64,000 bases of DNA, from assembly GCA_038521625.1 (NCBI GenBank), contig JBCBKP010000009.1, positions 1 through 64,000 on the forward strand. Reading direction: 5' to 3'. Every line of letters begins with the position of its first letter. Within the stretch, counting starts at the first letter, position 1. The DNA is from JBCBKP01 sp038521625. GTDB taxonomy: Bacteria; Planctomycetota; Phycisphaerae; Phycisphaerales; UBA1924. Shown one piece after another: positions 51,589 through 60,734 of this stretch. The notes beneath the pieces were generated by a model. That model did not search any database. It saw only the letters and a list, made by a program, of their open reading frames with translations, and was not told the DNA's origin. A program made the translations under genes and the position numbers.

Positions 51589-52056
51589 TTGAAGCCGATC
51601 GAGCTCATCGCGCTCGTTCATGCCTTCGCGACCCTCGCGATGACCGGGCTGATCTGGATGGTGCAGATCGTCCACTACCCGCTCTTCGAGACGGCCGCCC
51701 GGGGCGGGGAGCAGGTCTGGTCGGCGTACGAGCGGTCGCACCAGAGCCGCATCACGCTGATCGTCGGGCCGCTGATGCTCGCCGAGGTCGTCGCGGCTGG
51801 GCTGCTGCTTGTGATGCGTCCCGAGGTCGTGCCGGCGTGGATGCTCTGGGTGGGCGCGGGCCTGCTGGCGGCGGCGTGGCTCACGACGTTCTTGGTCTCG
51901 GTCCCGGCGCACGCGAGGCTGTCGGGCGGCTTCGATGCGCGGGCGCACGCGACGCTCGTGAACACGAATTGGATCCGGACGGCCGCGTGGACGGCCCGCG
52001 GCGTCCTCGCGCTGCTGATCCTCCGGCCGGTCTTCGCCGGCGAGCCGAGACCATGA
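51589..52056 (+). CDS. Membrane protein in the photolyase operon
   Basis: 155 aa with four hydrophobic segments (about 5-26, 53-78, 82-105, 127-150) and an IVHYPLF segment near residue 26. This layout resembles small membrane proteins often encoded next to photolyase-related genes; I cannot assign a function. TTG start at 51589, 1 nt after the upstream stop. It overlaps phrB by 4 nt (ATGA). Confidence 0.65.
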   Translation: MKPIELIALVHAFATLAMTGLIWMVQIVHYPLFETAARGGEQVWSAYERSHQSRITLIVGPLMLAEVVAAGLLLVMRPEVVPAWMLWVGAGLLAAAWLTTFLVSVPAHARLSGGFDARAHATLVNTNWIRTAAWTARGVLALLILRPVFAGEPRP

Positions 52057-53627
52057 CCGCCTTCCCCTCGCTGAACGACCGAAAGAAGGCCCGCCGCCTC
52101 GTCGTCGTGCTGGGCGACCAGCTGGACCGCAACGCCGCGCCGATCGTCGAGATCGACAAGGACCGCGACGTCGTCCTGATGATGGAGGTGGAGGAGGAAT
52201 CCACGCATGTCCCGAGCCACAAGCAGCGGACGGCGCTGTTCCTGTCGGCGATGCGGCACTTCGCCGTCGAGCTCGCCGAATCGGGCGCGCGCGTCGATTA
52301 CGTCACGCTCGATGATCCGCGCAACTCGCACGCGTTCACGACCGAGATCGAGCGGGCGGTCCGGACCCACAAGCCCGAGTCGATCCACTGCACGCACCCG
52401 GGCGAGTGGCGCGTGCTCGGGATGGTCGAGTCGTGGCGTGATCGCTTCGGCGTCCCGGTCGAGGTCCACGAAGACGGCCACTTCTTCACGACCCTGGACG
52501 CGTTCGGCTCGTGGGCCAGCGGTCGCAAGAGCCTGACGCTCGAGTATTTCTACCGGGACCAACGCAAGAAGCACGGCGTCTTGATGCAGCCCGACGGCAA
52601 GACGCCGGTGGGGGACGTGTGGAATTTCGACAAGGACAACCGGGAGGCGTTCAAGAGGACGCCGCGTCCGCCGGAGCCGTACGCACCGCGGCCCGATGAG
52701 ATCACGAACGAGGTCCTCGATCTGGTCGAGTCACGGCTTCCCAAGAACCCCGGGGAACTCGGCTCGTTCAGGTGGCCCGTGACGCCCGACGAGGCCCGCC
52801 GGGCGCTGGACGACTTCATCGAGCATCGCCTCGCCCGCTTCGGCCCCTATGAGGACGCGATGTGGACCGAGCAGCCGTTCCTTTACCACTCGCTGCTCTC
52901 CAGCTCGGGCAATCTCAAGCTCCTTGACCCGCGGGAGGCCGTCCGCAGGGCGGTCGGGGCGTATGAGGCGGGCGCGGCGCCGCTCAACTCGGTCGAGGGG
53001 TTCGTCCGTCAGTGGCTCGGCTGGCGCGAGTTCATCCGCGGCGTCTATTGGACCCAGGGCCCGGGCTACCCGAACCGCAACGGCCTCGGCCATCGTGGCC
53101 GGCTGCCCGAGCTGTACTGGACCGCGGACACCGACATGGCGTGCATGCGCGACTGCGTCTCGCAGGTCCTCGAGCACGGCTACGCCCACCATATCCCGCG
53201 GCTCATGGTCATGGGCAATCTTGCGCTGATCGCCCGCGTCGATCCGCGCGAGGTGGGGGACTGGTACCTGGGCATGTTCGTCGATGCCGTGGACTGGGCG
53301 AGCTGTCCCAACACGATCGGCATGAGCCAGCACGCCGACCACGGCGTCGTCGGCACCAAGCCGTATGCCGCCAGCGGCAAGTACATCGCGCGGATGTCCA
53401 ACTATTGCGAGCACTGCCGCTACGACGTCAAGCAGCGCACCGGTGTCGACGCCTGCCCCTTCAACAGCCTCTACTGGGACTTCCTGATCCACCACGAGGA
53501 CCGCTTCAAGCCCAACAACCGCATGGCGATGATTCTCAAGAACGTCAAACGCATGAACGAATTCCAGCGGGTCGAGCTGACCTCGTCGGCCAAGAATGCC
53601 CGCGAGCGGCTCGGTGTGATCGGCTAA
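52053..53627 (+). CDS. phrB: Fe-S bacterial cryptochrome / (6-4) photolyase
   Basis: 524 aa, of the deoxyribodipyrimidine photolyase-related protein family. The N-terminal Rossmann-like domain (VVVLGDQLDRNA) binds the antenna; the C-terminal domain binds FAD. Four Cys of a [4Fe-4S] cluster appear: one in MRDCVS near 368, C452 and C455 in YCEHC, and one near 468 in DACPFN. The GNLALIARVDP and WASCPNTIGMSQHADHG segments are family hallmarks. It would repair (6-4) photoproducts in light. Last gene of the four-gene coupled operon. Confidence 0.93.
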   Translation: MTAFPSLNDRKKARRLVVVLGDQLDRNAAPIVEIDKDRDVVLMMEVEEESTHVPSHKQRTALFLSAMRHFAVELAESGARVDYVTLDDPRNSHAFTTEIERAVRTHKPESIHCTHPGEWRVLGMVESWRDRFGVPVEVHEDGHFFTTLDAFGSWASGRKSLTLEYFYRDQRKKHGVLMQPDGKTPVGDVWNFDKDNREAFKRTPRPPEPYAPRPDEITNEVLDLVESRLPKNPGELGSFRWPVTPDEARRALDDFIEHRLARFGPYEDAMWTEQPFLYHSLLSSSGNLKLLDPREAVRRAVGAYEAGAAPLNSVEGFVRQWLGWREFIRGVYWTQGPGYPNRNGLGHRGRLPELYWTADTDMACMRDCVSQVLEHGYAHHIPRLMVMGNLALIARVDPREVGDWYLGMFVDAVDWASCPNTIGMSQHADHGVVGTKPYAASGKYIARMSNYCEHCRYDVKQRTGVDACPFNSLYWDFLIHHEDRFKPNNRMAMILKNVKRMNEFQRVELTSSAKNARERLGVIG

Positions 53628-53630
53628 CCT
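53625..53630 (+). promoter_or_regulatory. Leaderless-type -10 box (TAACCT) for the SpoIIE phosphatase gene
   Basis: TAACCT begins with the phrB stop codon TAA and ends 6 nt before the GTG at 53637 (spacer GCCCGC). Confidence 0.4.
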
Positions 53631-53636
53631 GCCCGC

Positions 53637-54998
53637 GTGACAAGATCGCCGCTCGAAACCGCGATGCTCCGGAGCGACCTCTACCGGGTCTACGCCCTGA
53701 TCGCGGTCTTCTCGGTCAGCTTGATCCTCCGCATCGTGCTCCCGATGATTGACGAGGAGACCGACGCGACCATCGGCATCGGCCAGGCCTTCTGGTACTT
53801 CACACCCTCGGTCCTGGTGTACCAGGGTTCGCTGATGCTCTGGATCCGCTGGACGCTCAAACGCGATCGCTCGATCCCGCCGGTGTTCTGGTTCCTCAAT
53901 GCCGTCATCGACTCGTCGCTGCCGACGTTCACGATCGCGCTTGCGCTCATGGGCGAGATCCAGACCGCCGACGCCGCGCTCCGGTCGCCGAGCCTGCTCG
54001 GTTACGCCATCCTGACGATCCTCGCGATCCTCCGGCTCAGGCCGGGCCTCACGCTGCTCTCTGGGATCGTCGCCGCCACCGGCTACACCATATTGACCTC
54101 GATCGCACACACGCGCGGCGACATCCCCAGCCCCGACGGCGGGCCGACGCTCGTCGGCTATTACACCAACGGCATCGTGCTGCTCATGGTCGCCGGCGCA
54201 GCGACCTGGGTCACCGTCCGTGCCCGGCAGCACGTGTTCACCGAAGTTCGCGAGACCGAACGCCGGCAGATCTACGAGCGCGATCTCGCCGCTGCCGCGA
54301 CGATTCAGAAGGGGCTGCTCCCGGTCGCACCCCCAGCGATCGCAGGATTCACCTTCGCAGGCTGGTCCCGTCCGGCCGACGCCAGCGGGGGGGACTACTA
54401 CGACTGGACCGATTTGCCGGGTGATCGTGCTGTCGCGTACGTCGCCGATGTCACCGGCCACGGCCTGCCGGCCGCGACGATCAGCGCGTTCTGCCGCGCT
54501 TATTCACGCGCGACGTTCGACCCCGAGGTCCCGCTGCACGAATCGCTCCGGACGCTCGACACGCTGCTGCAGGAGGACCTGCCCGAGGCCAAGTTTGTCA
54601 CTTTTGTCGCGGCCATGTTCGAGGCCGGCTCCGACGAGATCCGCCTGCTCTCCGCCGGGCACGGGCCGATCCTGATCTATCGCTCGAAGACCCGGACCGT
54701 CGAACGCCGGTCTGCCGACGGCGTCCCGCTCGGGCTCGGCGTGGGCGGATACGCCGACACGCCGACCGTCGCGCTTGAGACCGGCGACGCGCTGCTCATG
54801 CTGACCGACGGCTTTTTCGAATGGCCGAACGCCGCGGGCGACCGATTCGGTCTTGACCGCCTCGATGACTCTGTTGTCCGGCACGCGAGCGATGATCCAG
54901 CCGCGTGGATCCGCCTTGTGCTCGCCGATGTCGAGGTTTTCGCAAGCGGCGTCCCGCAGGAGGACGATGTGACCGCCGTTGTCGTGCGCCGCACATGA
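53637..54998 (+). CDS. Membrane-anchored SpoIIE/RsbU-like PP2C phosphatase
   Basis: 453 aa. The first ~190 residues hold about six hydrophobic segments (7TM-like sensor). A short linker helix (RETERRQIYERDLAAAATIQKGLLP) leads to a PPM/SpoIIE phosphatase: ASGGDYYDW, VADVTGHGLPAA, SAGHGP and LTDGFFEWP metal-binding motifs. It would dephosphorylate an anti-sigma-factor antagonist, but no STAS or HATPase gene is next to it. GTG start. The stop overlaps the downstream glycosyltransferase start by 4 nt. Confidence 0.88.
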   Translation: MTRSPLETAMLRSDLYRVYALIAVFSVSLILRIVLPMIDEETDATIGIGQAFWYFTPSVLVYQGSLMLWIRWTLKRDRSIPPVFWFLNAVIDSSLPTFTIALALMGEIQTADAALRSPSLLGYAILTILAILRLRPGLTLLSGIVAATGYTILTSIAHTRGDIPSPDGGPTLVGYYTNGIVLLMVAGAATWVTVRARQHVFTEVRETERRQIYERDLAAAATIQKGLLPVAPPAIAGFTFAGWSRPADASGGDYYDWTDLPGDRAVAYVADVTGHGLPAATISAFCRAYSRATFDPEVPLHESLRTLDTLLQEDLPEAKFVTFVAAMFEAGSDEIRLLSAGHGPILIYRSKTRTVERRSADGVPLGLGVGGYADTPTVALETGDALLMLTDGFFEWPNAAGDRFGLDRLDDSVVRHASDDPAAWIRLVLADVEVFASGVPQEDDVTAVVVRRT

Positions 54999-56233
54999 CC
55001 CGCTGCGACGTCTTCATGCTCGGTCTCGGCAGCTGGGGCGACGTGCTGCCGCTGATCGGCGTCGGCACCGAGCTCGCCTCCGGCGGCCTGGCCGTCCGCA
55101 TCGGCTGCAACGAGCACTTCGCGGGTGCCGTCACCGCCGCCGGCCTCCAGCACGAGCAGCTCGGCGACGAGGAGACCTACCGGACGGTCACGGCCGACGC
55201 GCGGCTCTGGCACCCCACCAAGGGCCTCCGTCTTCTCCTTGGGTACTGCGCGCGCGCGGTCGAGCCCACCCACGAGGCGACGCTGCGCGCGATCGACGAC
55301 GGCGCTGGCGCCGTCATCTGCCATCAGCTCGGCTGGGGCGCGAAGATCGCGGGCGAGGAACGCCGAGTGCCGGTGGCGACGGTCGCGCTCGCGCCGGCCT
55401 CGATCCTCTCGCGCGAGTCCCCGCCGGTCCTCGGCACGGGGCTCGACGTCTCGGGCTGGCCGCGCTGGCTCCGCGGTGCGCTGCTCGGGTTCGCCGAGCG
55501 ACTGCTCGATCTCGGCGTCGCGGGGCCCGTCAACCGGTTCCGCCGTGACCGCGGGCTGCCGCCGATCTCGCGTGTGCTGGCTCGCTGGGTGATCGCGACC
55601 GACCCGTTCTTGTGCCTCTGGCCAGATTGGTTCGGCCCGGTGCCGAGCGACGCCCCGCCGGGAGCGATGGCGACCGGGTTCATCCACAACGACGGGCCCG
55701 AGGAGACGCTTGCCCCCGAGGTACGCGACTTCCTGCTGGCCGGCGAAGGGCACGCCGTCGTCGCGACCTTCGGAAGCGGCAACCAGCACGCGGCGAGGCT
55801 GCTGGAGGCCACCGCGCGCGCCGCCGATGCGCTCGGGCGGCGCTCCCTCCTGCTGACCCGGTTCCCCGGCGAGATCGGGGCGCTGCCCGGGTCGGCGTTG
55901 GTGGCACACCACGCCCCGCTCGCGGCGGTGCTCGAGCACGCCGGGTGTCTCGTGCATCACGGCGGGATCGGGACGACGGCGCGGGCCCTGCGCGCCGGCG
56001 TGCCGCAGGTGGTGACGGCGCTGGCGTACGACCAGCACGACAACGCCCTCCGGCTGAGGCGGCTGGGCGTGGGCGAGCGGCTGAAGGGCGCCAAGGCCGA
56101 CACGCCGTCGATCCGGGGCGCGATCGAACGGGCGATCGGGAGGGCCGAGACCGCGGCCGAGGTCGCCTCGCGCGAGGACGGGCTCGGGCCGGCGAGGGCC
56201 GCCGATCGCATCCGGGCGATGCTCGCGCGGTAA
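54995..56233 (+). CDS. GT1-family (UGT/MGT-like) glycosyltransferase
   Basis: 412 aa, GT-B fold. GLGSWGDVLPLIGVGTELASGG at the N-terminus and VHHGGIGTTARALRAGVPQVVTAL...DQHDNALRLRRLG at about 330-370 are the acceptor and nucleotide-sugar binding signatures of UGT-type transferases acting on small lipophilic compounds. Its ATG overlaps the stop of the SpoIIE phosphatase gene, so the two are coupled; the functional link is unclear. Confidence 0.85.
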   Translation: MTRCDVFMLGLGSWGDVLPLIGVGTELASGGLAVRIGCNEHFAGAVTAAGLQHEQLGDEETYRTVTADARLWHPTKGLRLLLGYCARAVEPTHEATLRAIDDGAGAVICHQLGWGAKIAGEERRVPVATVALAPASILSRESPPVLGTGLDVSGWPRWLRGALLGFAERLLDLGVAGPVNRFRRDRGLPPISRVLARWVIATDPFLCLWPDWFGPVPSDAPPGAMATGFIHNDGPEETLAPEVRDFLLAGEGHAVVATFGSGNQHAARLLEATARAADALGRRSLLLTRFPGEIGALPGSALVAHHAPLAAVLEHAGCLVHHGGIGTTARALRAGVPQVVTALAYDQHDNALRLRRLGVGERLKGAKADTPSIRGAIERAIGRAETAAEVASREDGLGPARAADRIRAMLAR

Positions 56234-56265
56234 CCTTGCTCGGTCACGAACCAAGCGGAGACCCC

Positions 56266-58164
56266 ATGCGCGGACCAGCCCCGATCCTCATCGCCTGCCT
56301 CTCGATATTCGCCGCGGACGCCCTTGCGCAGTTCCCGCGCCGCCCGCCCGGCGAGACGCGGGCCCGACCCCCGGTCGTCAGCGTGCAGCGGATCCAGGGC
56401 GCCGGCCACGTGTCGCCCCTCGTCGGGCGGACGGTCTCGGTGCTGGGCGCGGTGGCGCTCGTCACGAGCGAGACCGAGAGCGGCGGCGTCGGCCGGATGG
56501 TCATCCGGGCGATCACCGACGACGGCGACCCGCGGACCTCCGAGGGGCTCGACGTCTTCGTCCGCCAGAGCGACGCGCCGGCCCTCGTCCCGGGCGACGT
56601 CGTACGCCTGACCGGGACGGTCACGGAGCTGCCCCGCTCGCAGCGCCGGCAGCGCGATCTGACGATCACGCACCTGATCGCCGAGCGGCTCGAGGTCGTC
56701 AAGCGTCAGGGCGAGCCGCCGGCGCCGGTCGTGATCGGCGCCGGCGGGCGCACGCCGCCGACCGAGATCGCCGACGACGACGGGCTCCGCCAGTTCCAGC
56801 CGGCGACCGACGGCATCGACTTCTGGGAGTCGCTCGAGTCGACGGTGGTGACGATCCGCGATGCCAGCGTCGTCGGGCCGACCGTGCTCTTCGGCTCGGG
56901 CGGGACCGGGAATCGCGAGGTCTACCTCGTCGCCGACGGCGGCGCGGGCGCCACCGGCCTCACGCCGAGCGGTGCGCTGGCGCGGACCGCCTCCGACGTC
57001 AACCCCGAGGTGATCGTCGTGAACAACCGGCTGCACGAGCTCGCGGGCGCCGATCTGGGCGCGTACGCGCTCGGCGAACGGTTCGACGGCGAGATCACCG
57101 GCGTGGTCGATTACGGCTACGGCAAGTACCAGGTCTGGTACACCGAGCCGCTCCCGCCCGCGTCGTTCCCGGCCGACGCCGCCGCGGGGGCGTCGGTCGC
57201 CGCGGTCGAGCGCACCGACGACGACCGCGAGATCCTCGTCGCGACGTACAACCTGCTCAACCTCTTCCCGCGCGAGACCGGGCGGATCGGCAGTATCGCG
57301 CGGCAGATCGCGGGGCCCCTCGGGTCGCCCGAGCTCATCGGCGTTCAGGAGATCCAGGACGACTCGGGCTACGCGAACGATGGGCGCACGAGCGGGCTCG
57401 GGACGTTCGCTGCACTGAGCGCCGCCATCTCGCAGGCGGGCGGGCCGCGGTACGCCTTCGCGCAGATCGATCCCGAGAACAACGCCGACGGTGGTGCCCC
57501 GGGCGGCAACATCCGGGTCGGGCTGCTGTTCGATTCCGAGCGCTTCGCGCTCGCGCGTCCCGAGCGCGGCGTGGGCGGCGCTCGCGAGGCGGCCGTCGTG
57601 CTCGGCGGTCCGTCGCTCTCGGCGAACCCGGCGCGGATCGACCCCGTCAGCGAGGCCTTCTCGGATTCTCGCAAGCCGATCGTCGTGCACCTGACCGATC
57701 GCACGACCGGGGGCAGCGTGTTCGCGATCGTGTGCCACTTCAACTCGAAGAGCGGGGACGATCCCTTGTTCGGGAGCGTTCAGCCCCCGACCGAGCCGAG
57801 TCGCGTCCAGCGCGAGGCCCAGGCGTCGGCCGTGGCCGCGTTCGTCGCCGAGATCCTCGCGGCCGACCCGAGCGCTGACATCGTGCTGCTGGGCGACCTC
57901 AACGACTTCCCGGGCAGCCCGCCCCTGGCGATCCTCGAGAGCGAGGCACGCCTGGTCGGCGCCGTCGAGGCGGACGGCAACCACACGTTCATCTTCAACG
58001 GCAGCGCCCAGACGCTCGACCACATCATGCTCAGCCCGGCGATCGCGGCGCGGGGCTACGAGGCGCGATCGGTCAACCTGAACACGCCGCAGGCGGAGAA
58101 CGCCGACGAGGAGCCCGCCTCCGACCACGACCCGCTCGTTGCGCGGATCCTGCTCGGGGGCTGA
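56266..58164 (+). CDS. Secreted endonuclease/exonuclease/phosphatase family protein
   Basis: 632 aa. Signal peptide ends near residue 22 (ALAQ). Residues about 40-330 are beta-rich and resemble the OB-type N-terminal part of ExeM/YhcR-like extracellular nucleases (VQRIQGAGHVSPLVGRTVSV). The EEP domain from about 335 has VATYNLLNLF, GVQEIQD, LLGDLND at about 541-547, LDHIMLS and SDHDPL. It probably degrades extracellular DNA or phosphoesters. A TAACCT box near 56231 and GCGGAG ahead of the ATG support the start. Confidence 0.85.
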   Translation: MRGPAPILIACLSIFAADALAQFPRRPPGETRARPPVVSVQRIQGAGHVSPLVGRTVSVLGAVALVTSETESGGVGRMVIRAITDDGDPRTSEGLDVFVRQSDAPALVPGDVVRLTGTVTELPRSQRRQRDLTITHLIAERLEVVKRQGEPPAPVVIGAGGRTPPTEIADDDGLRQFQPATDGIDFWESLESTVVTIRDASVVGPTVLFGSGGTGNREVYLVADGGAGATGLTPSGALARTASDVNPEVIVVNNRLHELAGADLGAYALGERFDGEITGVVDYGYGKYQVWYTEPLPPASFPADAAAGASVAAVERTDDDREILVATYNLLNLFPRETGRIGSIARQIAGPLGSPELIGVQEIQDDSGYANDGRTSGLGTFAALSAAISQAGGPRYAFAQIDPENNADGGAPGGNIRVGLLFDSERFALARPERGVGGAREAAVVLGGPSLSANPARIDPVSEAFSDSRKPIVVHLTDRTTGGSVFAIVCHFNSKSGDDPLFGSVQPPTEPSRVQREAQASAVAAFVAEILAADPSADIVLLGDLNDFPGSPPLAILESEARLVGAVEADGNHTFIFNGSAQTLDHIMLSPAIAARGYEARSVNLNTPQAENADEEPASDHDPLVARILLGG

Positions 58165-58192
58165 GCTCTCGCCGGCCGGAGGGTCGGGCGGG

Positions 58193-60571
58193 TCAGCTCT
58201 GCTGCTGGCACTCGGGCGCGAAGAACGCGTCGACGAACGCCTGCACGTCCGCCTGAGACACCGTGCCCTCGCCGGTCAGGTCCGCCGCGAGATCGTTCGC
58301 GAAGAACGCGTTGACGAACAGCGTGACGTCGTTCTGCGAGGCGAATCCGTTGCCGTCGAGGTCCGCGGCGCAGTCCTGCACGTCCTCGACCGTCAGCACG
58401 ATCGACTCGATCGTCTGGGCGTTCTGATCGTCGAGCGCCTGCACGAGCACTGTGAGCGGGGCGCCGGACAGCTGGGCCGCCGAGACCGTGGCCTGGTAGG
58501 GCGGCGAGAACGAGAGGCCCAGGAACTCATCGCCCGGGAACTCGTAGACGCCGTCGCCGTCGTCGATCACGAAAGCGACGGAGGCCACGGAGCCCTCGAG
58601 GTCGCTGGCCGTGGCGCTCACGACGACGCTCTCGCCCGGGGCGGCGGGCTCGGGGTTCGCGGAGAGATTGAGCGTCGGGCCGGAGTTCACGAAGGTGAAG
58701 TTGATCGTCGAGATCGCGCCCTCGCCGCGGTCGTCGATCGCCGCCGCGAAGACGGTCCGGCCCGGACCCAGCAGGTCGACGAACTCGGCCGGGGTCAGCA
58801 CGTCGCTCGGGCTGAACGCGATGTCGATGCTCGACGCGGGCGAGCCGGTGGGGCCCGACGCGATCAGGGTGTCGCGGTCGCCGAACTGCCCGTCGGGGTT
58901 GTCGTTGAGACGCAGCTCGAAGCTCGAGATCGTCCCGTCCGAGTCGCTCGCCGAGACCGAGATCTGCGACGAATCGTTGTATCCGACCGAGAGCTGGCTC
59001 GCGGAGATCGCCGACACGTTCGGCGCATCGTTGACGAACGCCACGTCGACCTGGGTCACCGACGCCGGGTTGATCCCGTCCGAGGCGATCGCGAAGAAGC
59101 GGCGTGTGCTCCCGAGAGACTGGTCGAACGAGGCCTGCGACATGTACGACGACGGCGCCGCCGAGAAGACCGCGTCGGACTGCCCCGACGGGTTCGAGGG
59201 CGTCACGAATCCGATCGTCTGGTCCATCGCGTCGAGCTGGCCGTCGAGATTCGAATCCTCGACGAACTCCACGTCGCCCACGACGCTGCCGTCGGGATCG
59301 AAGACCGACGCGGTGAGCGTCAGCGTCTCGTTGAAGCTCACCGTGCCCGGATCGGCGAGGAACCCGCTGAAGATCGGAGCGCCGGTCTGAGCCTGCAGGG
59401 GGAGGATCAGGTCCACGATCACCGGGCGGTGGTCAGAGGCGATTCCCGAGAGCGAAGTCGGGCGGGGGCCGGTCGCGACGGGCTGCGGCAGCGGGAACGG
59501 CGTCCTCCCGGCGTTGAAGATGAACTCCCGCCGGAGTGTGGCGATCGAGTCCTGCCAGGCGATGTAGTCCAGCTTGCTGCCGCTCTGCGTCGAGGCGTCG
59601 CTCGTGCCGGGCACCAGGGCGAAGTCACGCTGCGCGTCGCTGCCGTCGCGGTCGGTGCCGTCGTTCAGCCCGAACGCGCTCGAGACCATGTACTCGACGG
59701 GGTTGATCGAAGTCGTGCACCCGCCCGGGCCGTCGAAGGTCGGTGTGTTGTTCCAGTCTCCGCCCCACACCACCGGCGTGTTCGCGTCGAGCACCGAGCC
59801 GGAGTTCGGGAAGTTGATCCGGCCGCGCGGGTCGCTCGTGCCCGTTTGGTCGCCGTTCCAGTAGTGCTCGATGAAGTACGAAATGTTCTGCGCCGCACGC
59901 ACGCGCTGCTGGTAGCTGTTGCAGTCGCCGAAGGCCTTTAGGTGGCTGTTGCCGATGACCATGTCGCCCGAGTAGGTCGTGTCCGGCAGGTCGATCTCTG
60001 CGAAAGAGAACCCGCGGATCCCGCCGTCCGGGCCCGGGGCCCAGAGGTCCGACTGGACTGAGATGTCGTCGCCCACCGATACGCCGTCGCCGTTGATGTC
60101 CGCGATCGGGAACCGCGACAGGATCACGTTGCGGTTGAAGCCGTCGGAGTTCTGGTTGAGCACGTAGCGGTAGGGCAGGTCGTAGCCCGGCGTGAGCGCA
60201 AGGCCCGTGATGAACGAGGTCACGGTCCCGCCGATGAACGGGTCCGCGCCGCCGTTGCGCCAGAGGTCGATCACCTGGTTGGTGACGTTGACCGAGTCGG
60301 CTCCGCCGCTCGCGCCGACCTCCTGGAGGATCAGCACGTCGGGCTCCAGCGCCGCGACGATCCGGGTCACCGCGTTCCAGTTCGAGAACGAGTCCGACTG
60401 CTTGCCGCCCTGATTCGCGAACAGCCCGTCGCCGATGTTCCAGGTCATCACCCGGATGTCCGCCGGGTCAGACTTCAGCCACTGGCCGGCCGAGGGGTTC
60501 CACTGGGCCGCGGCCGTGCCGGCCACGAGAGCGAGAGTGGCCGGGGCGATGAGGTGGCGCTGCGTCTTCAT
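58193..60571 (-). CDS. Secreted EEP-family phosphatase/nuclease with Ig-like repeats and dockerin-like tail
   Basis: 792 aa. Signal peptide ends in TAAAQ near residue 23. The EEP domain (about 35-400) has VMTWNIGDG, LILQEVGAS, NSHLKAFG, GGDWNN, SKLDYIAW and SDHRPV. Three Ig-like repeats of about 100 residues follow (about 405-730), each with a V(F/S)A/SDxDG-type motif. The last ~60 residues are a duplicated tail (DLDGNGFASQNDV...AFVDAFFAPEC) like a dockerin. It converges with the EEP gene upstream on the plus strand. GGAG precedes the ATG. Confidence 0.85.
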   Translation of the reverse strand: MKTQRHLIAPATLALVAGTAAAQWNPSAGQWLKSDPADIRVMTWNIGDGLFANQGGKQSDSFSNWNAVTRIVAALEPDVLILQEVGASGGADSVNVTNQVIDLWRNGGADPFIGGTVTSFITGLALTPGYDLPYRYVLNQNSDGFNRNVILSRFPIADINGDGVSVGDDISVQSDLWAPGPDGGIRGFSFAEIDLPDTTYSGDMVIGNSHLKAFGDCNSYQQRVRAAQNISYFIEHYWNGDQTGTSDPRGRINFPNSGSVLDANTPVVWGGDWNNTPTFDGPGGCTTSINPVEYMVSSAFGLNDGTDRDGSDAQRDFALVPGTSDASTQSGSKLDYIAWQDSIATLRREFIFNAGRTPFPLPQPVATGPRPTSLSGIASDHRPVIVDLILPLQAQTGAPIFSGFLADPGTVSFNETLTLTASVFDPDGSVVGDVEFVEDSNLDGQLDAMDQTIGFVTPSNPSGQSDAVFSAAPSSYMSQASFDQSLGSTRRFFAIASDGINPASVTQVDVAFVNDAPNVSAISASQLSVGYNDSSQISVSASDSDGTISSFELRLNDNPDGQFGDRDTLIASGPTGSPASSIDIAFSPSDVLTPAEFVDLLGPGRTVFAAAIDDRGEGAISTINFTFVNSGPTLNLSANPEPAAPGESVVVSATASDLEGSVASVAFVIDDGDGVYEFPGDEFLGLSFSPPYQATVSAAQLSGAPLTVLVQALDDQNAQTIESIVLTVEDVQDCAADLDGNGFASQNDVTLFVNAFFANDLAADLTGEGTVSQADVQAFVDAFFAPECQQQS

Positions 60572-60604
60572 ATCTGCTCCAATTCGGCGTGAACGCCGGA
60601 TGCC

Positions 60605-60633
60605 AAAAAAAGAGGGCGGGCCGGCTCCGGCCC
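60605..60633 (-). terminator. Rho-independent terminator of the gene at 60735
   Basis: On the minus strand a GGGCCGG/CCGGCCC stem (60633-60618) is followed after 6 nt by a run of seven T (60611-60605). It is the only hairpin with a T-run seen in the window. It separates two secreted-protein genes. Confidence 0.6.
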
Positions 60634-60648
60634 TTTCCCCCCGTGAAA

Positions 60649-60678
60649 GCGTGGCGGCGGCTCTCACCGCCGCCATGC
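60649..60678 (-). terminator. Strong hairpin downstream of the gene at 60735
   Basis: A 12-bp stem with one G-T pair and a 6-nt loop, followed on the minus strand by TTTC. It may add to the terminator 16 nt further on, or protect the mRNA 3' end. Confidence 0.4.
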
Positions 60679-60734
60679 TTGATTCTAAGGATCACCATCG
60701 CCCGGTGGATCATTCCCGGGCGTTTCGGAGGTTC

